A stretch of DNA of 64,000 nucleotides from GWB2-37-7 sp942492835 (GTDB lineage Bacteria > Bacillota > Clostridia > Lutisporales > Lutisporaceae): positions 3,410,001-3,474,000 of the forward strand of contig OW818645.1 of assembly GCA_942492835.1 (NCBI GenBank), written 5' to 3'. The notes beneath the pieces are model-generated. The model searched no databases and was not told the origin of the DNA. It was given only the letters and a program-made list of their open reading frames with translations. Below are positions 1 to 7,515 of the stretch, one piece after another (within the stretch, counting starts at the first letter, position 1; each line of letters starts with the position of its first letter). A program made the position numbers and the translations under genes.

Positions 1-656
1 TACCCTGCTCCGCGGACTGTATTTATTACTACATTTGAATTTAGAAAAGTAAGTTTTTTTCTTAAAAAGGAAATATAAACTTCAACATGATTATACTCAA
101 CGTCAGCATCATAACCCCAGATTTTTTCTATTATAAATTCTTTTGATGTAACTATACATTTTCTAATAATAAGAAGCTCTAGCAGTTCGCTTTCTTTTAG
201 TGTAAGCTTCACCTCCTTATCTACACTTGATAACTTAAAGCTTGTAGTATTTAATTCAAGATCTCCAAGTTCTAAGCTATTATCAGGCAAAATCTCTCTC
301 TTGCGCCTTGAAACTGCTCTTATTCTTGCTAATAATTCTTCTGTTGCAAAAGGCTTCGCCAAATAATCGTCAGCACCGCTATCAAGACCAATAACTTTAT
401 CTGGGATTTCTCCTTTGGCAGTAAGAACAATGACAGGAGTTGAGATTCCTTCTTTTCGTATGTTTTGGAGTAGGCTTATGCCATCCATCTTTGGCAGCAT
501 TAAATCTAGGAGAATAACATCATAAATATTGCTCAAGGCGTTATCATATCCTGACTCTCCATCATTTACCGCATCAACTGTATAATTTTCCTTTTTTAAT
601 ATTTGAGTCAAAGCTTCTGCCAAGTGGATTTCATCTTCTACTATTAAGATTCTCAT
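1..656 (-). CDS. OmpR/PhoB-family response regulator (3' end cut by window edge)
   Basis: DNA-binding response regulator of a two-component system. The gene starts at the ATG whose complement is at 654-656 and runs off the left edge, so 218 codons are visible and the last residues of the winged helix are missing. The receiver domain (about residues 1-115) shows the acidic pair E7/D8, phospho-acceptor D51 in 'VILLDLMLPKMDG', the conserved Thr in 'VIVLTAKG' and Lys in 'LAKPF'. The winged-helix output domain follows, with 'YNHVEVYISFLRKKL' near the edge. The partner kinase would lie outside the window. Family call is secure; the stimulus is unknown. Confidence 0.93.
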   Translation of the reverse strand, partial: MRILIVEDEIHLAEALTQILKKENYTVDAVNDGESGYDNALSNIYDVILLDLMLPKMDGISLLQNIRKEGISTPVIVLTAKGEIPDKVIGLDSGADDYLAKPFATEELLARIRAVSRRKREILPDNSLELGDLELNTTSFKLSSVDKEVKLTLKESELLELLIIRKCIVTSKEFIIEKIWGYDADVEYNHVEVYISFLRKKLTFLNSNVVINTVRGAG

Positions 657-815
657 AAGACACCATCCATTTCTTTGTATATAACGTATTATAGCATAGA
701 TATCCTTAAAATAAGCTTAAATGCCTTTATAAATTATGTAAAAGATAGAAAAAAGAGTAGGCTGGTTTATACAAATCTCGGAAATAATAGTATAGAATAA
801 TAAAAATAAAAAGAG

Positions 816-852
816 CTGCTGCACAATTTATTTGAAATTTGTTGTGCGACAG
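816..852 (-). terminator. Rho-independent terminator of the Rieske oxidoreductase gene
   Basis: On the reverse strand an interrupted stem (CTG/CAG and GCACAA/TTGTGC) is followed by CTCTTTTTATTTTT. It lies just downstream of the stop of the oxidoreductase gene that ends at 899. Confidence 0.7.
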
Positions 853-898
853 TCCCTTTATAATTACTTTGCCTTGAGTATAGATATTAAAGGTAGAC

Positions 899-2464
899 TT
901 AATAATCATCCTTTATTAGTTTTTCAAAGGTGTTGACATTTTTATCTGCCTCTAATGGCATTATTGCAGGCCCTTCGATTATATCTCCCTCATAAGTGAA
1001 CCTTGAGCCATGGCAAGGGCAATCCCATGATTTCTCTGCAGAATTCCATTGCAGCTCACAGCCCATGTGAGTACATGTAGTATTGACTAGATGTAGAGCA
1101 CCTTGTTCATCTCTATATGCACCAATTCGTTGACCATTTCCATTAATAACTTTTCCTTCACCTGGTTGTATTTCAAAGTCATCAGGTAGTGGGGAAAATT
1201 TGCCTTTAATTAGCTCCTTGGCAACATTAAGATTTTCTTTTATAAATTCCTTTGCAGAAGCTGTCAAGGTGTTACGTGATGGACTATATACATCTTGATA
1301 TGGACTTTCTCCATTTGTAATTAAATCCTTTAAAATAACAGCTGAAGCGGTGCTATTTGTCATTCCCCATTTGCCATAGCCTGTCGCTACATATAAATTT
1401 GGAGTATCAGAAGTAAAGTGCCCAACATAAGGGACATCATCTAAGGTCATACAGTCTTGTGTAGACCACCTATAGGGAATATCCTCTACTGTAAAGATAT
1501 CGTTTGCAAAGTCTACAAGTGCCTCGTAATGTTTTATTGTATCCTCGCCTTGACCTGTTTTATGATGTTCTCCACCAACTATTATTAGCTCACCATTATC
1601 ACTACTTTGTGATCGTAATGATCTGCCAGGCTCTTCAGCAGTTATATACATTCCACCGAGATATTTTTCTTTAATTTTGACTGCTAAAGCGTAGGAGCGT
1701 TCTGGATATATTCTGGCAAAATACATACCATGCTTGTTATAAAAGGGGTAGTGTGAGGCAATTACCACTTTATCAGCAGTTACCTTATTTCCTTGCTTGG
1801 TTGTAAGAATATATGAACTGTTTTCTTCTATATCAATTACTCTGCTTTGCTCAAATATCTGATTTCCACTATTAGTAATTTCTTTTGCAAGAGCCAGCAA
1901 GTATTTTCTAGGATGAAATTGTGCTTGATTGTCAAAGCGTACAGCGGCTTTTATCGGGATATTAAAAGGTATATTTTCTAAATATGATGCTTTAATTCCT
2001 AGACTAGAAGCTGTTTTTACCTCATCACTAATCTTTTGAACATATTCATCCTTTTGTGTATAAATAAACGCAGGCTGATGTACAAAGTCACAATCAATAT
2101 GAAGCTCACTTTGAAATTTCTCTATCAATCTTATGGCAGACTCATTTGCATCGGCATATTGCTTAGCAAATTCTTCACTCATTTGAGTTTTAATTTTATT
2201 ATATATTAGCCCATGCTGTGAAGTAATCTTGGCTGTCGTATGTCCTGTAGTACCCTGCAATATCCTGTCAGCTTCAAGTATTGCGACCTTAAGACCTTCT
2301 TTAATAAGTAGATAAGCAGTAGAAATACCAACTATACCTCCACCAATTATTGCAACATCAACTTTAATATCTTCTGATAAAGAGGGGTAATTTGTTGTAG
2401 GAGTAGATGCCATCCAGTAGGATTGTGGTGGCTTTATAAAGTTTTTTTGTATATCTAGGTTCAT
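899..2464 (-). CDS. FAD-dependent oxidoreductase (DAO fold) with C-terminal Rieske [2Fe-2S] domain
   Basis: Predicted flavoprotein of the glycine oxidase/D-amino-acid oxidase superfamily fused to a Rieske centre; it resembles the B. subtilis YhfW type. The N-terminal dinucleotide-binding motif is 'VDVAIIGGGIVGIS' (about residues 36-49). The C-terminal Rieske ligands are the pair 'CTHMGC' and 'CPCHGS' near residues 470-500. Length (521 aa) fits the family. Start ATG at 2464 is preceded by GGAGG. It appears to be a single-gene unit with its own terminator at 816-852. The substrate cannot be read from sequence; a redox role in the cytoplasm is inferred. Confidence 0.9.
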   Translation of the reverse strand: MNLDIQKNFIKPPQSYWMASTPTTNYPSLSEDIKVDVAIIGGGIVGISTAYLLIKEGLKVAILEADRILQGTTGHTTAKITSQHGLIYNKIKTQMSEEFAKQYADANESAIRLIEKFQSELHIDCDFVHQPAFIYTQKDEYVQKISDEVKTASSLGIKASYLENIPFNIPIKAAVRFDNQAQFHPRKYLLALAKEITNSGNQIFEQSRVIDIEENSSYILTTKQGNKVTADKVVIASHYPFYNKHGMYFARIYPERSYALAVKIKEKYLGGMYITAEEPGRSLRSQSSDNGELIIVGGEHHKTGQGEDTIKHYEALVDFANDIFTVEDIPYRWSTQDCMTLDDVPYVGHFTSDTPNLYVATGYGKWGMTNSTASAVILKDLITNGESPYQDVYSPSRNTLTASAKEFIKENLNVAKELIKGKFSPLPDDFEIQPGEGKVINGNGQRIGAYRDEQGALHLVNTTCTHMGCELQWNSAEKSWDCPCHGSRFTYEGDIIEGPAIMPLEADKNVNTFEKLIKDDY

Positions 2465-2620
2465 GATTTTCCTCCAATGTATTATTTAGTAATACGCCTA
2501 TATTATTTTCTGCTATTGTATAAAAAATATTCGCTATATATGATTAATTTTGATATGTTTTATGCAAAGTAATAACAGTAGATAAGGAAGAAAAAATATA
2601 TTGTATTTAAACCCCAAAAT

Positions 2621-2679
2621 GCTAGAATCCGAACAAACGAACATAGTTTTAAAAACACACATCTTCTATTAAGTGGAAG
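2621..2679 (+). repeat. 59-bp imperfect direct repeat, copy A (flanks RiPP cassette)
   Basis: This copy aligns with 4599-4656 with one gap and roughly 52 identical positions by eye. The shared core includes 'CCGAACA-ACGAACAT' and 'TAAGTGGAAG'. Copy B contains a terminator hairpin. Copy A keeps the left arm (AAAACACACATCTTC) but has lost the right one, so it is not itself a good terminator. Confidence 0.6.
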
Positions 2680-2742
2680 CAGGAGATAGAAGTAAAAAGA
2701 ATCGATCCTGCCGCTTTACCCATATACTGAAAATCATGAATA

Positions 2743-2771
2743 TTGACAACGAAGTAATTATAATATACATT
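2743..2771 (+). promoter_or_regulatory. Candidate sigma-A promoter for the precursor peptide gene
   Basis: TTGACA at 2743-2748, a 17-bp spacer, and TACATT at 2766-2771. The -10 element ends only five bases before the left arm of the 18-bp inverted repeat. It lies about 95 bp upstream of the 24-codon precursor. Confidence 0.45.
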
Positions 2772-2776
2772 AAAAT

Positions 2777-3053
2777 TGTATTATTGCAGAAAAAAATTTG
2801 TCTAAAAATGAAGAATAGAGAAATTGAGTATTAATAATTAATATGACATAAAGGAGGAATAAACAAATGATAGAACAGTTTTTTATACCAGAACAAGTAA
2901 AAGACTCCCTTTGCGGAATTTATGCAACTTGTGGTTGTTAAGATGATGGCAAATCAAGGCTAAAATTTACACATAAAAATGCTATAAAGAATTTAGTTAG
3001 TTTTATTGTATTGTTATACTTTGCTTTATAATAGATTTTTCTGCAATAATACA
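2777..3053. repeat. 18-bp perfect inverted repeat flanking the precursor peptide gene
   Basis: Arms at 2777-2794 (TGTATTATTGCAGAAAAA) and 3036-3053 (its exact reverse complement) are separated by 241 bp that contain the whole precursor gene and its ribosome site. The arms are too far apart for a simple terminator. They could be recombination sites, ends of a small mobile element, or a long-range RNA pairing. Confidence 0.65.
2867..2941 (+). CDS. 24-residue Cys-rich RiPP precursor peptide (candidate)
   Basis: A tiny ORF with a strong ribosome site (AAAGGAGG ending 10 bases before the ATG). It encodes 24 residues with Cys at 16, 22 and 24; the C-terminal core reads 'LCGIYATCGC' after an acidic leader-like half ('IEQFFIPEQVKDS'). 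It lies about 240 bp upstream of a radical SAM/SPASM enzyme whose family often modifies such peptides, so it is the likely substrate, perhaps for thioether or other Cys-linked crosslinks. No exporter or protease is adjacent. The function (signal, bacteriocin or other) is unknown; the pairing is inferred from context. Confidence 0.72.
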   Translation: MIEQFFIPEQVKDSLCGIYATCGC

Positions 3054-3182
3054 TATGGTAGTTACAATATAATGATATAGCATATATTATTTAATTATAT
3101 ATTAACATCATAATGTATATGACTCTTAGCTGAATTTTGCTATATCTCAATTTGCATCATGAGCAAAAGGAGAATTAATACT

Positions 3183-4577
3183 ATGAATTGTTTAAACAAA
3201 GATAATATTTTTATTTATACTGAACCTGGTAAAAATAATGTTATTATAAATACAGAAACATTAAACTCATATAAAGTAACAACAGATATTTCATCAATAA
3301 TTTGGGAATATATAAATAATAGTGAACTCTCTTTAATCAAATCAAAATATAATAAGACAGAAAAAGAGCTTGAAGAAATATTTAATGCGATTTTTCATAA
3401 TGATAAATCAAATGTTAAATATGATGATTGTATAGGAACTATAAGACTAAATGTTAGCAATACATGCAATATGAAGTGTACATATTGTTATGCAAATGGT
3501 GGAAATTATTCAGAAAAACCATCATTAATGAGTATAGAAACAGGAGAAAAAATAGTAAATACTATTCATAAATATTTTAAGAAAGCACCGAAGATAGTGT
3601 TTTTTGGTGGAGAACCACTTCTTAATTATGAACTTATTAAGATTTTAAGTAATAAGTTAAAAGGGCTAGATCCATTATATACATTTGGTATGATAAGTAA
3701 TTATTATGAAACACCTGCAGATTTATCTAATCTATTAATGGATTACAATTTTAGTGTTACAGCAAGTATAGATGGACCGCCTGAAATTCATAATTTAAAT
3801 AGAATAGACAACTTATCAAAAGGTACTTATGATAGTATAAGTAGAAATATAAAGGATTCTTTGTCGAAAACTTCTCAACCTGAAGCTTTTGAAGTGACAT
3901 ATACTAAACAACATAAGGAAAGAAACATTTCTCGAAAAGATGTAGTAGAGTTTTTAAATACGGAATTTGGAGTAAAACATATAATTATAGCTAATAATGC
4001 TAACGATTTTACAGAAGATATTGATAAACAAGATATTGATAAGGATATACAATTAGTTTTTGATTATTTTATGAGAGAGAATAATCCTGTCTTTGTAATA
4101 AATAATGTGAGTATACCTTTGGCACATTTTTTAATGAAGAAGAATACGAAGCATTTTTGTAGTGCAGGAATTAATGAAATTTGTATTACATCAGAAGGGG
4201 ACATATACCCATGTCAATTGTTTATAGGTAAGAAAGATTTTCTTATAGGAAATATTGTTGATGATGAACAAGATATTATTAATAAAATAAATGATTTCAA
4301 AGACAGAATTAGCCCAATGGTCTCAAAAGATTCTTCAACAAAATGTTCAAGTTGTATATCAAATTGGTGGTGCCATATTTGTATTGGTAAAGAATATGCA
4401 AACACAAATAATTTGGTTAATATCAATGATGATTTTTGTGAAAAGCAAAATAGTATTACTTTAAAAGTTCTGTGTAGAATATCAGAAATATTATTAGATG
4501 ATAATCTTCGTGATACTTTTTATAAAAATATAAATGAATTAGAAAATAATAATGTAATAGCCGATAGTGTAAGGTAG
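3183..4577 (+). CDS. Radical SAM/SPASM peptide maturase (CcpM-like, tentative)
   Basis: Radical S-adenosylmethionine enzyme predicted to modify the small Cys-rich peptide encoded just upstream. The SAM [4Fe-4S] motif CxxxCxxC is 'CNMKCTYC' near residue 100, followed by 'FFGGEPLL'. A SPASM-type auxiliary cluster region with many Cys lies near the C-terminus ('CSAG', 'YPCQLF', 'CSSCISNWWCHIC', 'DDFCEKQ'). The N-terminal ~90 residues may hold a leader-recognition segment. The ATG at 3183 is preferred over the in-frame ATG at 3159 because AGGAG ends 10 bases before it; this gives 464 aa. The assignment to the clostridial Cys-rich-peptide maturases (CcpM) is by resemblance only. Confidence 0.88.
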   Translation: MNCLNKDNIFIYTEPGKNNVIINTETLNSYKVTTDISSIIWEYINNSELSLIKSKYNKTEKELEEIFNAIFHNDKSNVKYDDCIGTIRLNVSNTCNMKCTYCYANGGNYSEKPSLMSIETGEKIVNTIHKYFKKAPKIVFFGGEPLLNYELIKILSNKLKGLDPLYTFGMISNYYETPADLSNLLMDYNFSVTASIDGPPEIHNLNRIDNLSKGTYDSISRNIKDSLSKTSQPEAFEVTYTKQHKERNISRKDVVEFLNTEFGVKHIIIANNANDFTEDIDKQDIDKDIQLVFDYFMRENNPVFVINNVSIPLAHFLMKKNTKHFCSAGINEICITSEGDIYPCQLFIGKKDFLIGNIVDDEQDIINKINDFKDRISPMVSKDSSTKCSSCISNWWCHICIGKEYANTNNLVNINDDFCEKQNSITLKVLCRISEILLDDNLRDTFYKNINELENNNVIADSVR

Positions 4578-4598
4578 GCATAAATAGAACTCACAAGT

Positions 4599-4656
4599 GC
4601 CAGACACCGAACATACGAACATGTTTACAAAACATACATTTTCTGCTAAGTGGAAG
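4599..4656 (+). repeat. 59-bp imperfect direct repeat, copy B
   Basis: Partner of copy A at 2621-2679. It overlaps the terminator hairpin after the maturase gene. Together the two copies bracket the precursor-maturase cassette. Confidence 0.6.
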
Positions 4657-4669
4657 ATGTGTGTTTTTT
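4629..4669 (+). terminator. Terminator of the RiPP cassette
   Basis: Arms 4629-4643 (AAAACATACATTTTC) and 4653-4667 (GAAGATGTGTGTTTT) pair along 15 bases with two G-U pairs around a 9-base loop. The right arm runs into a T tract ending at 4669. It lies about 50 bp after the maturase stop. Confidence 0.75.
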
Positions 4670-4857
4670 ATTGGAAAGACATTGGAGAGAAGAGCCAAGT
4701 GCACACAGCTTAGCCTACTTGACCTATTACATCACAATAAGGCAAGCAGCTATAGATTTGAATTGCCTTTTTTTAAGTACATAAAATAACATAGAAATAT
4801 TTTTCATTGTTACTAATTAATGGTATGTTATTTGTAAGCAATGATAGGGGGACGGCT

Positions 4858-5283
4858 ATGAAAAAACGCAGAATGCTTACATTATTTTTAATTATTACAT
4901 TAATATTGTATTTATCAAGTTGTATAAACACAAATAATAATTTGGAAAAGGTTCAAAACATTTATGTGAGCTTAAGACATAATACTAATGATAATATTCA
5001 ATGCCTAAAATGGATTGTTGAGAATCGTTCTAATAAAGATACAGAAGCTGTAACTTTTAATAATGGTGATATTCTTAATTATGAGATTAGGAACCATGCT
5101 TCTGGAATTAAATACAAAGATGGTAATAAAGATAATACTGACATTACTTTAAAACCTGGTGAAAAATATGAAACAACAGTAGAATTCATAGATATGCCTA
5201 TTGGACATTATGATGCTTTATTTTGGGCAGAATGGGCTAAAGATAAAAAGATGACTATGAAGATTAACTTTGATGTTCAGTAA
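4858..5283 (+). CDS. Lipoprotein with BsuPI-like domain (tentative)
   Basis: Secreted lipid-anchored protein of 141 aa. The start at 4858 is chosen over 4807 because it follows a GGGGG ribosome site and begins a clean lipoprotein signal peptide ('MKKRRMLTLFLIITLILYLS' with lipobox LSSC). The mature part carries a beta-rich pattern with 'NRSNKDTEAVTF', 'LKPGEKYETTVEF' and 'MPIGHYDALFWAEW'. This resembles the BsuPI-type proteinase-inhibitor fold (PF12690). It stands alone between the RiPP terminator and a transposase remnant. Role unknown; the lipoprotein call is firmer than the domain call. Confidence 0.75.
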   Translation: MKKRRMLTLFLIITLILYLSSCINTNNNLEKVQNIYVSLRHNTNDNIQCLKWIVENRSNKDTEAVTFNNGDILNYEIRNHASGIKYKDGNKDNTDITLKPGEKYETTVEFIDMPIGHYDALFWAEWAKDKKMTMKINFDVQ

Positions 5284-5284
5284 A

Positions 5285-5523
5285 ATGATTTTTGAAAGGT
5301 TAATTCCTAAAGATATTTATTGGTTAAATTAGATTCAATATCAGATTTTTCATTTGTTTCTAAGCTAATAAAAGACAAATATAGCAGTGTTGAAAAAACC
5401 TCAAAAGATCCCGTAATGATGCTTAAAATATTTATACAACTTCTCAGATGGACAGTTAGAGATAAATATATAGAAGCAAAAAGAACCGACCCCACTGCTT
5501 TCCATTGTGTTTTTGAGACATAA
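5285..5523 (+). pseudogene. Remnant of an IS1182-like transposase N-terminus
   Basis: The first 15 codons from the ATG at 5285 read 'MIFERLIPKDIYWLN' then stop. After a frame change the reading continues 'LDSISDFSFVSKLIKDKYS' and 'SKDPVMMLKIFIQLL'. This order of motifs (LIPKDH..., IDFSFI..LV.DLY, DPV.L.KI..IQ.L) is the start of IS1182-family transposases. Only about 75 codons remain, with a frameshift and stops, and no terminal repeats were found. It is a relic rather than an active element. Confidence 0.6.
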
Positions 5524-5569
5524 TAATCTAAGAATTTTATTCTCAAATAATTTCTATCAAATAATTGAC

Positions 5570-5593
5570 ATTAATGTTATAATTAACATTAAT
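5570..5593. promoter_or_regulatory. Perfect dyad operator overlapping the promoter of the TPR receptor gene
   Basis: ATTAATGTTA (5570-5579), four bases, then TAACATTAAT (5584-5593) form a perfect 10-bp inverted repeat. TTGACA lies at 5565-5570 and TATAAT at 5578-5583, so a protein bound here would cover the likely promoter. It is 28 bp upstream of the TPR gene and suggests autoregulation. Confidence 0.6.
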
Positions 5594-5620
5594 ATGTAAA
5601 ATTATATTTGGGGTGAGGTA

Positions 5621-6883
5621 TTGAATAAATTAACTTTAAATGACATTAAAGTATTGGGCGAAGGAGCACAAGTAAAAAAATTAATTGAAGCTAAATATGG
5701 CACATTGAAAAAATTTCACCAACAAGAAAGTCCTTCAATGGCTCTAAAGTCAGTAATGGACTATTGCTGTAACAAAAAAATACATTCAGGAACCTTCAAG
5801 TGCATAGTAGTTAATAAGCTAGATAAGGGATGGGAAGAAATTGTCTTGACTGGGCAGGAGCAAATAAATAAGAATGTATATGAAATATATAATAATATTG
5901 TATTGTATAAAGAAGAGTCAGATATTGAGCTCTTTGAAAAGCTTATGGAATCGTGCATCCAGTATAAGCTTTCAGACGAAAATATTTTAATGTATAGAAA
6001 TATTGCAAAAAACTATTATTATAGAAATAACTGTATGAAGACGATTGAATATTATAACAAGGCTATTGCCCTTATAGGAAATAAAAACATCGATATACTG
6101 GTATCACTCACTATTGAATTGGCGGATCATTATTTTAAGGAACGTTATGTTGATGATTCCGAAAGGCTATTTAATAGAGCTAGATGTTATATTGAAGAAT
6201 ATAAGGTAAGCAATTCAACTATGTATAAATACTATTACCGTAAGGGAGTAGTATTTAATTTGGAAAATAATTTTACTGAAGGGCTAGAGTGGCTTGAAAA
6301 AGCAGTCCAATATGCAGATATAAATACTGAAGCAATGAGTGAAAAGGGTGCTGCTTTTTTGGCAATAGGCTATAATCATAAAAATAATGGGAACTACGAA
6401 GAAGCAAAGAAAAGCTATTCTTACGCTTTTAGTTATTTCCATGAAAAAGATATATATGGGAGAATCTGTGTTTTTAATAATTTAGCTAGTCTATACTCCG
6501 CTATGGGAGATTATGAAAAAGCAATTGATTATATAGAACAAGCGAAGAATTTAGTAGAAGAAGAAAAATTCACTGAAAGACAATTGACGATTTCTCATAC
6601 ATATGCTGAGATAAAACTAATGCTTGGCGACTCTTCTGCCTTTTATAAATTTATTGAAATGCTAAAGACAACTGTTAACAGTTCTGTAGATAAAAATAAT
6701 ATTAAGAAGAATATTAATAGCATGGTTAAAATCTTAGATGATATAGATATGTTAAAAGTATTACATAAGACAATTTGCTATATGAAAGAAAATACAAATA
6801 ATGATATGTATATAGATACCCTATATTCATGTATCGGCAGGGTATATGAAAAATTAATAGAAAAAGGAGGTGTTATATTTTGA
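5621..6883 (+). CDS. TPR protein, RRNPP-type peptide-signal receptor (candidate)
   Basis: Cytosolic 420-aa protein whose residues ~110-400 are a run of TPR-like helical pairs, e.g. 'CMKTIEYYNKAIALIG', 'EEAKKSYSYAFSYF' and 'GDYEKAIDYIEQAKNLV'. This size and build match Rap/NprR/PlcR-type (RRNPP) receptors. The first ~75 residues could be a divergent DNA-binding helix-turn-helix ('VKKLIEAKYGTLKKFHQQ'), but this is not certain. Start is TTG at 5621 after GGGTGAGG. Its stop overlaps the start of a secreted 48-codon peptide gene, the classical Rap-Phr arrangement. The dyad at 5570-5593 suggests self-control. Receptor function is inferred from architecture and context. Confidence 0.78.
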   Translation: MNKLTLNDIKVLGEGAQVKKLIEAKYGTLKKFHQQESPSMALKSVMDYCCNKKIHSGTFKCIVVNKLDKGWEEIVLTGQEQINKNVYEIYNNIVLYKEESDIELFEKLMESCIQYKLSDENILMYRNIAKNYYYRNNCMKTIEYYNKAIALIGNKNIDILVSLTIELADHYFKERYVDDSERLFNRARCYIEEYKVSNSTMYKYYYRKGVVFNLENNFTEGLEWLEKAVQYADINTEAMSEKGAAFLAIGYNHKNNGNYEEAKKSYSYAFSYFHEKDIYGRICVFNNLASLYSAMGDYEKAIDYIEQAKNLVEEEKFTERQLTISHTYAEIKLMLGDSSAFYKFIEMLKTTVNSSVDKNNIKKNINSMVKILDDIDMLKVLHKTICYMKENTNNDMYIDTLYSCIGRVYEKLIEKGGVIF

Positions 6884-7026
6884 TTAAATTCAAGAGTATA
6901 TTCAGATACTTAATTATTGCACTTCTAATATCTGTTTCTTTAGCAGAAATAAAAGTAATAGAGGTAAATGCAGGTGATATTAATGATCCGTACAGTATCA
7001 CTCCATATTATGGAACTAATTTTTAA
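6880..7026 (+). CDS. 48-residue secreted signalling pro-peptide (Phr-like candidate)
   Basis: TTG start at 6880 overlaps the TGA stop of the TPR receptor (TTTGA), with AAAGGAGG 7-14 bases upstream, so translation is probably coupled. The product has a basic N-end, a hydrophobic core ('YLIIALLISVSLAEI') and a short polar C-terminus after Ala31 ('GDINDPYSITPYYGTNF'). This layout is that of exported pro-peptides that are trimmed and re-imported to bind RRNPP receptors. The mature signal is probably within the last 5-15 residues. A terminator follows at 7040-7073, closing a two-gene unit. Confidence 0.75.
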   Translation: MIKFKSIFRYLIIALLISVSLAEIKVIEVNAGDINDPYSITPYYGTNF

Positions 7027-7039
7027 ATAGTAAGATGAT

Positions 7040-7073
7040 AAATAGGAGGTAGTAATACTTCCTATTTATTTTT
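7040..7073 (+). terminator. Terminator of the TPR receptor-peptide unit
   Basis: AAATAGGAGG (7040-7049) pairs with CTTCCTATTT (7058-7067) apart from one position, followed by ATTTTTAT. Confidence 0.7.
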
Positions 7074-7339
7074 ATGGAGTAAAAATATTATTATTAATTC
7101 TATAAAAATCGTAAGACAAATAACGACTTGATGCAACGAAATTATATACAATTTATACATTTATTTATGTTTTTACATTTAATAATATAGTAATTTATTT
7201 ATAAATTCTTTTAAAAAGAAGAATAATATTAAAAAAATGGGAACATGTGTAATTTAAGCGATTTTACAAATATTTGATAAATTGCTAAAATAACAAAGTA
7301 AATACAATGTAACAAGGCATTATATAATATTTGAAATGA

Positions 7340-7515
7340 AGGTAAACAAATTATATTAGTCGGAAAAGTGAAAGAGTCGGATTTCTCCGACTCATCAAGC
7401 ATAATAGGCTCTCCCATTGCAAAAAGAAACTGTAGAGTTGACTGGAGATAAGTAGCTAAGATTAATGTAACTATAAACAAAAACATCTGCCTTATAAATA
7501 AGGTGGATGTTTTTG
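7340..7515 (+). ncRNA. Candidate structured small RNA or leader ending in a terminator
   Basis: A GC-rich island in AT-rich DNA with a perfect 8-bp stem (GAGTCGGA, TTTC loop, TCCGACTC at 7374-7393), then 'GGCTCTCCCATTGC', and an intrinsic terminator at 7483-7515. No recognised ORF precedes that terminator, so it may end a small RNA. It did not match any riboswitch consensus known to me; strand and boundaries are guesses. Confidence 0.35.
7483..7515 (+). terminator. Orphan intrinsic terminator
   Basis: ACATC..CCTTA, TAAA loop, TAAGG..GATGT, then TTTTTG and more T. Run of A on the other side means it could work in both directions. Confidence 0.65.

Larger units (their letters stand above)
2465..2866. 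other. Intergenic region upstream of the RiPP cassette
   Basis: About 400 bp without a gene. It holds one copy of the GCAAAGT-containing dispersed repeat (about 2533-2572), one copy of the 59-bp repeat that recurs after the maturase gene, a candidate promoter, and the left arm of an 18-bp inverted repeat. Each is described separately. Confidence 0.6.

Noticed and set aside
727..909. 60-codon reverse ORF after the Rieske oxidoreductase
   Set aside because: It covers the terminator hairpin at 816-852 and has no ribosome site.
2629..2645. CGAACA..CGAACAT considered as a LexA/SOS box
   Set aside because: The CGAAC half-sites are direct, not inverted with the four-base spacing of the Firmicute LexA box.
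7229..7486. 85-codon reverse-strand ORF
   Set aside because: No ribosome site, hydrophobic low-complexity product, and it overlaps a hairpin and terminator that read better as non-coding.
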